Shown here: positions 5,962 through 10,331 of the stretch, one piece after another
Position numbering within the stretch: position 1 is the first letter of the stretch
Layout: each line of letters begins with the position of its first letter
Source: an uncultured Porphyromonadaceae bacterium
Lineage (GTDB): Bacteria > Bacteroidota > Bacteroidia > Bacteroidales > Muribaculaceae
Direction: 5' to 3'
DNA length: 10,331 nucleotides
NCBI GenBank assembly: GCA_900554265.1
Contig: USGZ01000031.1
Span: forward strand, 1 to 10,331
The notes under the pieces: generated by a model
Databases searched by the model: none
Told to the model about the DNA's origin: nothing
The model's input: the letters and a program-made list of their open reading frames with translations, nothing else
Translations under genes and position numbers: made by a program

Positions 5962-6843
5962 ATGGCAGTAAAACACAGAGCACTCGGCCGCGGCCTCGAC
6001 TCGCTCCTCACAATGGACGAGACTGAGGTTACCGGCTCCACGGCCATCAACGAAATACCTCTCGAATCCATAACCCCCAATCCAGAGCAGCCCCGTACCG
6101 ATTTCGACGACGAGGCCCTCGCCGAACTCGCCGCTTCCATACGTCAGCTCGGCATCATCCAGCCTCTGTCGCTGCGCTGCGTCGGTCCAGACCGCTATCA
6201 GATTATCGCCGGCGAACGCCGTTTCCGCGCCGCCGCCCTGGCCGGCCTCACTTCCGTGCCCGCATATATACGTGAGGTCGGCGACGACGAGATTACCGAG
6301 ATGGCCCTGATAGAGAACATCCAGCGCGAGGATCTCAACGCAATCGAAATCGCCCTTACCTTCCGCAAGCTCATCGACCGCTACGACCTCACCCAGGAAA
6401 CCCTCAGCGCCCGCATCGGAAAGAAACGCGCCACTGTGGCCAACTTCCTGCGCCTGCTGCGTCTGCCGGCGGAAGTGCAGCTCGGCCTGCGCGACAAACG
6501 CGTCGACATGGGCCATGCCCGCGCCCTGCTTACCCTTTCGGATCCGGCGAAGCAGTTGCGCCTCTACAAGCGCATACTGAAAGAAGACTTGAGCGTGCGC
6601 CGCGTCGAGGAAATCGCAAAGGCCATGGAGAAGGAACCTGCCGAGGATTCCCGCAAGAACTTCGTCACGCCGTCCGATTTCAACAATCTGCGCCGCCATC
6701 TTTCCGCAGTGTTCCAGATTCCGGTGAACCTGCGCGTAAACAAGGACGGCAAGGGCAAGATTTCCTTCAGCTTCAAGGACGAGCTTGAGATGGCACGCCT
6801 GATTTCGCTGTTCGATTCGCTGCAGACAAATGAGCAACAGTAA
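5962..6843 (+). CDS. parB: Chromosome-partitioning protein ParB (CTP-dependent clamp)
   Basis: This 293-residue protein binds parS and spreads as a CTP-loaded sliding clamp; ParA acts on it to segregate origins. The N-terminal RALGRGLDSLL (6-16) is the short ParA-interacting peptide typical of Spo0J/ParB. The ParB/Srx nucleotide-binding domain covers about 32-125, with the CTP-phosphate-binding GERRFRAA at 84-91 and the ENIQREDLN motif at 118-126. The central helix-turn-helix lies at about 144-168 (TQETLSARIGKKRATVANFLRLL) and is followed by the parS-contacting helical region with GHARALL (184-190). Residues about 237-287 form the C-terminal dimerisation domain after a linker. Length is typical. 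The last 14 bases overlap the next gene, indicating translational coupling. No complete parS was found in the window, only the half sites upstream of parA. Confidence 0.97.
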   Translation: MAVKHRALGRGLDSLLTMDETEVTGSTAINEIPLESITPNPEQPRTDFDDEALAELAASIRQLGIIQPLSLRCVGPDRYQIIAGERRFRAAALAGLTSVPAYIREVGDDEITEMALIENIQREDLNAIEIALTFRKLIDRYDLTQETLSARIGKKRATVANFLRLLRLPAEVQLGLRDKRVDMGHARALLTLSDPAKQLRLYKRILKEDLSVRRVEEIAKAMEKEPAEDSRKNFVTPSDFNNLRRHLSAVFQIPVNLRVNKDGKGKISFSFKDELEMARLISLFDSLQTNEQQ

Positions 6844-7639
6844 GTCTACCGTCCTGATGTCGGCAGTACGTGTGATTGCCGTGCTGCTGATGCTCGTAGC
6901 GTCGGCGCAGAATGCCTTTGCGGACAATCTGCCGGTCAAGCGCCGCCATGTCAACGCGACGGACACCATCGCCACGGCGCCGGACAGCGTCCGCGTAACG
7001 ATGGGTTCCGTCGTGGTCGGCGACAGCGTCGCCGTTCCCGAGGGGCAGCCTTCGCCGGATTTTACACAGGCTATTCTCGCCGCCGACACCATTCCGCTGG
7101 TCGAAAAATTCGCCGACTTCGAGGTCTGGGAAGCCCGGGAGGTCAACTTCAATCCCGACCCTACGCGCGCCGTCTGGATGAGCGCCCTCTGTCCGGGCCT
7201 GGGCCAGATTTACAACCGCCGCTACTGGAAGATTCCTATCGTAATCGGCGCCTACATGGGCCTCGGCTATGCCACGACCTGGAACAACAACATGCTCACG
7301 GACTATAACCGCGCCTACCGCGATATTATGGACAACGACCCGGACACGAAGAGCTACATGAACTTCTTCCCTCCGAACACCGCCGAAAGCAGCCTGGACA
7401 AGACCTGGCTCACCAATATCCTGCGCAGCCGCAAGAACTTCTACCGCCGCAACCGCGACCTCTGCATAATCGCCATGATAGGCGTATATCTGGTGGCGAT
7501 GGTGGACGCCTACGTCGACGCATCCCTGTCGCATTTCGACATAACCCCCCAACTGACCATGGACATGGCCCCCATGCTGATGATCGACTCCGGCGCTACG
7601 CGTCCCGGCCTCGGCCTGGCCTGCGCCCTGACTTTCTGA
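6830..7639 (+). CDS. DUF5683-family membrane protein of unknown function
   Basis: This 269-residue protein is recognised as DUF5683, a Bacteroidetes family usually found after parB; its function is unknown. Residues 1-31 look like a signal peptide ending in AFA (cleavage before Asp32). A disordered acidic/Val-rich stretch follows, to about 90. The conserved core begins at about 108 with NPDPTRAVWMSALCPGLGQIYNRRYWKIPIVIG, which contains the PGLGQIYN signature and leads into a hydrophobic segment (135-150). After a polar loop, a second hydrophobic segment is ICIIAMIGVYLVAMVDAYVDA-like at about 212-232, followed by the SHFDI motif. The end is beta-like (LGLACALTF). The ATG at 6830 overlaps parB by 14 bp, so its production is probably coupled to ParB. 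A link to the cell envelope or segregation is inferred from context only. Confidence 0.88.
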   Translation: MSNSKSTVLMSAVRVIAVLLMLVASAQNAFADNLPVKRRHVNATDTIATAPDSVRVTMGSVVVGDSVAVPEGQPSPDFTQAILAADTIPLVEKFADFEVWEAREVNFNPDPTRAVWMSALCPGLGQIYNRRYWKIPIVIGAYMGLGYATTWNNNMLTDYNRAYRDIMDNDPDTKSYMNFFPPNTAESSLDKTWLTNILRSRKNFYRRNRDLCIIAMIGVYLVAMVDAYVDASLSHFDITPQLTMDMAPMLMIDSGATRPGLGLACALTF

Positions 7640-7664
7640 CCTCTCTTAATACCCATAAGCACAG

Positions 7665-9410
7665 ATGAAAAGAAATATACTCGCCCTCACCCTTCCGCTT
7701 CTGCTCTGCGCTCCGGCCCGCGGAGCCCTCAACGTCCTCTCCGTCTCGGACGAGTCGATGTCGCCCACAGTCGTCATGCCCGAGAGCTTCGAGACCAACG
7801 TGCGCGACATGCAGGAAAACTGGTACCTGCGCAATTATGCGATCATCGACCGCGAGGCCGACTCCCGCGACCGCGGCGATCTCTCCGAGGACGTCATCAT
7901 CGAGCGGCTCTCCAAGCTCCCCACGGTCATCGAGATGCCGTATAATTCCGTGGTGGCCAACACTATCCGCTATTACGTCAATCGGCCGCAGCTGGTCGAG
8001 AACATGCTCGGCCTGAGTCTCTACTACATGCCGATTTTCGACGAGGCCCTCAACCGCCACGGCCTTCCCCGGGAGCTGCGCTATCTGCCCGTAATCGAGA
8101 GCGCCCTGGTGCCGACAGCCAAGAGCCGTGTCGGCGCCGGAGGTCTCTGGCAGTTCATGCCCGCCACGGGCGCCGGCCTGGACCTGGAGCAGAACTCGCT
8201 GGTCGACATGCGCTTCGATCCCTACGCCTCCTCCGAGGCTGCCGCCGTCTACCTCAAGCAGCTCAACCAGGCCTTCGACGGCGACTGGTCGCTTGCCATC
8301 GCGGCCTATAACTGCGGTGCCGGAAATGTCAACAAGGCCCTGCGCCGCGCCGGCGGAGGCAAGCACGATTTCTGGGAGATTTATCCCTTCCTGCCCCGCG
8401 AGACCCGCGGCTACGTGCCCGCTTTCATCGCCGCCAACTACATCATGACCTATCACAAGGAGCACAACATATCGCCCGCCCTCGCCCGCAGACCTATCGT
8501 GGTGGACACTGTCCATGTCAACCGCCGCGTCCACTTCGCGCAGATTTCCGAGGTCATGGATATCCCGATGGACGAACTACGCGCTCTCAACCCGCAGTAC
8601 CGCCAGGACGTGATTCCCGGCGACATCAAGCCTTATCCGCTGACTCTGCCCTCTCTGCAGGCATATGCCTATATCGCCAGCGAGGATTCCATCGTGAACC
8701 ACGACGCGGCCCGCTATGCCCGCCGCGGAGTCGTCGAACCCTCGGACGGCACCGTTACCGGTACTGACTCCCGCGGCGAGTACGTCGAGGAGGAGACAAT
8801 CCAGTGGCACAAGGTTCGCCGCGGCGAGACTCTTTCGAAAATCGCCCAGCGCTACGGCACTACCGTCGGCGCCATCCGTCGCCTCAACCATTGCGGCAAG
8901 CGCGTCCAGACAGGCCAGCGCCTGAAAATAAAGACCGTGACCCGCCGCTACAAGCCGCGCCAGACAGAGCAGGCCGACAACACGCCGCGCCGCGAAGTCC
9001 AGCTGGCCGTGGCCGACAACGTCGCTCCTGACAGCACCGCTACCGACAGTGTCCGCACCACAGCCCCCGCCCCGGCCGACACCACCGCCGCCGGTACCGT
9101 AGCCTCAGCCTTCGCCGCCGCCGAAACCACACCGGCCCAGACAAATAGCTCAAATAGCTCGGCCAGCTCCGAGAGCTCTGATAGGACCAATAGGTCTAAT
9201 GAGTCCGATAACTCCAATAGCTCCAATAATTCCAATAGCACCCGCCGCCGCAATAACTCGCAGCGCCGGCGCATCCACCAGGTACGCCGCGGCGAGAGCC
9301 TGAGCAAAATCGCCCGCCGCTACGGCGTGACCGTAGCCGCACTCAAGCGGGCCAACAATCTGCGCAGCGACAACATACATACAGGCCAGCGCCTCGTGAT
9401 ACCCCAGTAA
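7665..9410 (+). CDS. mltD: MltD-like membrane-bound lytic transglycosylase with LysM modules
   Basis: This 581-residue secreted enzyme cleaves the MurNAc-GlcNAc bond of peptidoglycan with formation of 1,6-anhydroMurNAc. Residues 1-20 form a signal peptide. It contains a Cys15, but the preceding LLL does not make a good lipobox, so a lipoprotein is doubtful. A helical region precedes the SLT catalytic domain (about 112-265), with the catalytic Glu145 in PVIESAL, GLWQF at 160-164 and AYNCGAGNV at 214-222. A degenerate LysM-like segment lies at about 288-330. LysM1 is at 381-424 (HKVRRGETLSKIAQRYGTT) and LysM2 at 538-580 (HQVRRGESLSKIARRYGVT). Between them is a long Thr/Ala/Pro then Ser/Asn-rich linker (about 430-535), unusually repetitive. 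The ATG at 7665 starts the signal peptide, 25 bp after the DUF5683 gene. It likely belongs to the parAB transcription unit, as no terminator intervenes. Confidence 0.93.
   Translation: MKRNILALTLPLLLCAPARGALNVLSVSDESMSPTVVMPESFETNVRDMQENWYLRNYAIIDREADSRDRGDLSEDVIIERLSKLPTVIEMPYNSVVANTIRYYVNRPQLVENMLGLSLYYMPIFDEALNRHGLPRELRYLPVIESALVPTAKSRVGAGGLWQFMPATGAGLDLEQNSLVDMRFDPYASSEAAAVYLKQLNQAFDGDWSLAIAAYNCGAGNVNKALRRAGGGKHDFWEIYPFLPRETRGYVPAFIAANYIMTYHKEHNISPALARRPIVVDTVHVNRRVHFAQISEVMDIPMDELRALNPQYRQDVIPGDIKPYPLTLPSLQAYAYIASEDSIVNHDAARYARRGVVEPSDGTVTGTDSRGEYVEEETIQWHKVRRGETLSKIAQRYGTTVGAIRRLNHCGKRVQTGQRLKIKTVTRRYKPRQTEQADNTPRREVQLAVADNVAPDSTATDSVRTTAPAPADTTAAGTVASAFAAAETTPAQTNSSNSSASSESSDRTNRSNESDNSNSSNNSNSTRRRNNSQRRRIHQVRRGESLSKIARRYGVTVAALKRANNLRSDNIHTGQRLVIPQ
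9144..9239 (+). repeat. Ser/Asn-rich low-complexity repeat inside the transglycosylase gene
   Basis: Residues 494-525 are almost wholly Ser and Asn with a few Asp, Glu, Arg and Thr. At the DNA level the stretch is built from short units such as AATAGCTC and AATTCC/AATAGC in loose 6-9 bp periodicity. Eight of nine Asn codons are AAT and both Arg codons are AGG, whereas the surrounding gene prefers AAC and CGC. This points to recent expansion by slippage. The encoded segment is a flexible linker between the LysM modules. Confidence 0.75.
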
Positions 9411-9439
9411 TCCGAATCAACCATCTCACTTTCTTCAAT

Positions 9440-10331
9440 ATGGAACCCAAACCCCACACCAAGCCTGAGGTCGACATAATGGACGAAGACCCCGTCGACT
9501 TGCCCGAGAACGCGTTCACCGAGCTTGCTGCCGACGAGGAGTACCGCCCCATAATGCACCCGGCCCGCAACTATCCCGAGGTTACTCCCTATTCCGTAAT
9601 CACCGGCCTGATTCTGGCTGTTGTATTCTCGGCTGCGGCGGCTTATCTCGGCCTCAAGGTAGGACAGGTATTCGAAGCCGCCATACCTATCGCAATCATC
9701 GCAGTCGGGCTCAGCGGCATGCTCAAGAAAGACAACGCCCTCGGTCAGAACGTGATGATCCAGAGCATCGGCGCCTGCTCAGGCGTGATTGTCGCCGGTG
9801 CGATTTTCACTCTTCCCGCACTTTATATTCTCAAGGAGAAGCATCCCGAGATTGCCATCGACTTTGTCCAGATTTTCCTCAGCTCCCTGCTGGGAGGTAT
9901 CCTCGGCATCCTTTTCTTTATCCCCTTCCGCAAGTATTTCGTAAAGGACATGCACGGAAAGTATCCCTTCCCGGAAGCAACGGCGACGGCTCAGGTCCTT
10001 GCCAGCGGCAACGCCGCCAAAGGAAAGTCCGGGGGAGGGCAGGCCAAGCTCCTTGTTGTCGCATCGCTCATCGGCGGCGTCTACGACTACCTCGTCGCGA
10101 CCTTCGGCACCTGGACTGACACCGTGACAACCACGGCCTACACCTGGGGACAGGCGCTCGCGGACAAGACCAAGTTCGTATTCTCCTGCAATACTTCCGC
10201 CGCCGTACTGGGCCTGGGATATATAGTAGGCCTTAAGTACGCCTTTATCATCTTCGCCGGTTCCGTATTCGTATGGTGGTTCATCATCCCGCTGCTGGGC
10301 AGCTACGGCACCGAGACCATCCAGGCAATGA
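9440..10331 (+). CDS. OPT-family transporter, N-terminal part (truncated by window edge)
   Basis: An open frame from ATG 9440 runs off the right edge after 297 codons. It encodes the N-terminal part of an oligopeptide transporter (OPT) family inner-membrane protein, which usually has about 600-700 residues and imports peptides or metal chelates with protons. Residues 1-45 are a polar acidic cytoplasmic tail. Hydrophobic helices follow at about 51-70 (ITGLILAVVFSAAAAYLGL), 79-95, 108-130, 144-163, 205-222 and 252-285. KYPFPEATATAQVL at 174-187 matches the conserved (K)xPFPEgTAxAEVL motif of the family, and YLGLKVGQVFEAAIP (69-83) matches its first-helix signature. The start lies 29 bp after the transglycosylase stop behind an A/T-rich leader, with no promoter or terminator between, so co-transcription is plausible. 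Substrate cannot be predicted. Confidence 0.9.
   Translation, partial: MEPKPHTKPEVDIMDEDPVDLPENAFTELAADEEYRPIMHPARNYPEVTPYSVITGLILAVVFSAAAAYLGLKVGQVFEAAIPIAIIAVGLSGMLKKDNALGQNVMIQSIGACSGVIVAGAIFTLPALYILKEKHPEIAIDFVQIFLSSLLGGILGILFFIPFRKYFVKDMHGKYPFPEATATAQVLASGNAAKGKSGGGQAKLLVVASLIGGVYDYLVATFGTWTDTVTTTAYTWGQALADKTKFVFSCNTSAAVLGLGYIVGLKYAFIIFAGSVFVWWFIIPLLGSYGTETIQAM

Noticed and set aside
5401-7152. 583-residue open frame on the - strand across parA, parB and the DUF5683 gene
   Set aside because: It crosses three well-identified + strand genes; the absence of stops follows from C-ending codon bias, and no domain or promoter supports it.
7707-7711. Cys15 of the transglycosylase as a lipobox cysteine
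   Set aside because: The preceding residues are LLL rather than the small residue needed at -1, so ordinary signal-peptidase cleavage near residue 20 is more likely.
7596-8534. 312-residue open frame on the - strand
   Set aside because: It is antisense to the transglycosylase catalytic domain, with low-information composition and no motif.
1-10331. CRISPR arrays, insertion sequences, tRNA/rRNA genes, toxin-antitoxin or defence modules
   Set aside because: No spaced direct repeats, transposase motifs, cloverleaf-type sequence or defence-protein motifs were seen; the content is conserved core metabolism, segregation and envelope genes.

Overview
This window looks like a chromosomal core region of a Bacteroidales bacterium with GC-rich genes. 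A GC-rich gut lineage such as Muribaculaceae is my best guess, but the family cannot be fixed from this sequence alone. The evidence is the Bacteroidetes-type promoters (TTTG, about 19-20 bp, TAnnTTTG), A-rich rather than Shine-Dalgarno leaders, the succinate-to-propionate sodium-pump operon with its characteristic lamin-tail/OadG subunit, and the order parA-parB-DUF5683-MltD-type LysM transglycosylase. Every gene I can support lies on the + strand.

Layout. Positions 1-316 are gene-free: a strong inverted repeat at 61-105 that is probably the terminator of an upstream gene, a near-perfect promoter at 202-232, and a short leader. Positions 317-4926 hold a five-gene operon: methylmalonyl-CoA epimerase (mce), decarboxylase carboxyltransferase subunit (mmdA), a membrane-anchored OadG-like subunit with an N-terminal lamin-tail domain, a biotin carrier subunit (mmdC) and the sodium-pumping membrane subunit (mmdB). 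It closes with an intrinsic terminator at 4949-4992. Together these convert (R)-methylmalonyl-CoA to (S)-methylmalonyl-CoA, decarboxylate it to propionyl-CoA, and use the free energy to export Na+.

Positions 4993-5142 contain the promoter of a second transcription unit, overlaid by two dyads. One is built from outward-facing parS-like half sites. The second unit (5143 to the window end) encodes ParA and ParB for chromosome segregation, a DUF5683 membrane protein translationally coupled to parB, a secreted MltD-like lytic transglycosylase with LysM modules, and the first 297 codons of an OPT-family transporter cut by the window edge.

I found no mobile element, CRISPR array, tRNA, rRNA or defence system. 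Most of the content is conserved housekeeping. The points most worth checking are the parS-like dyad on the parAB promoter, the periplasmic lamin-tail domain on the decarboxylase subunit, and the recently expanded Ser/Asn repeat with aberrant codon use in the transglycosylase.
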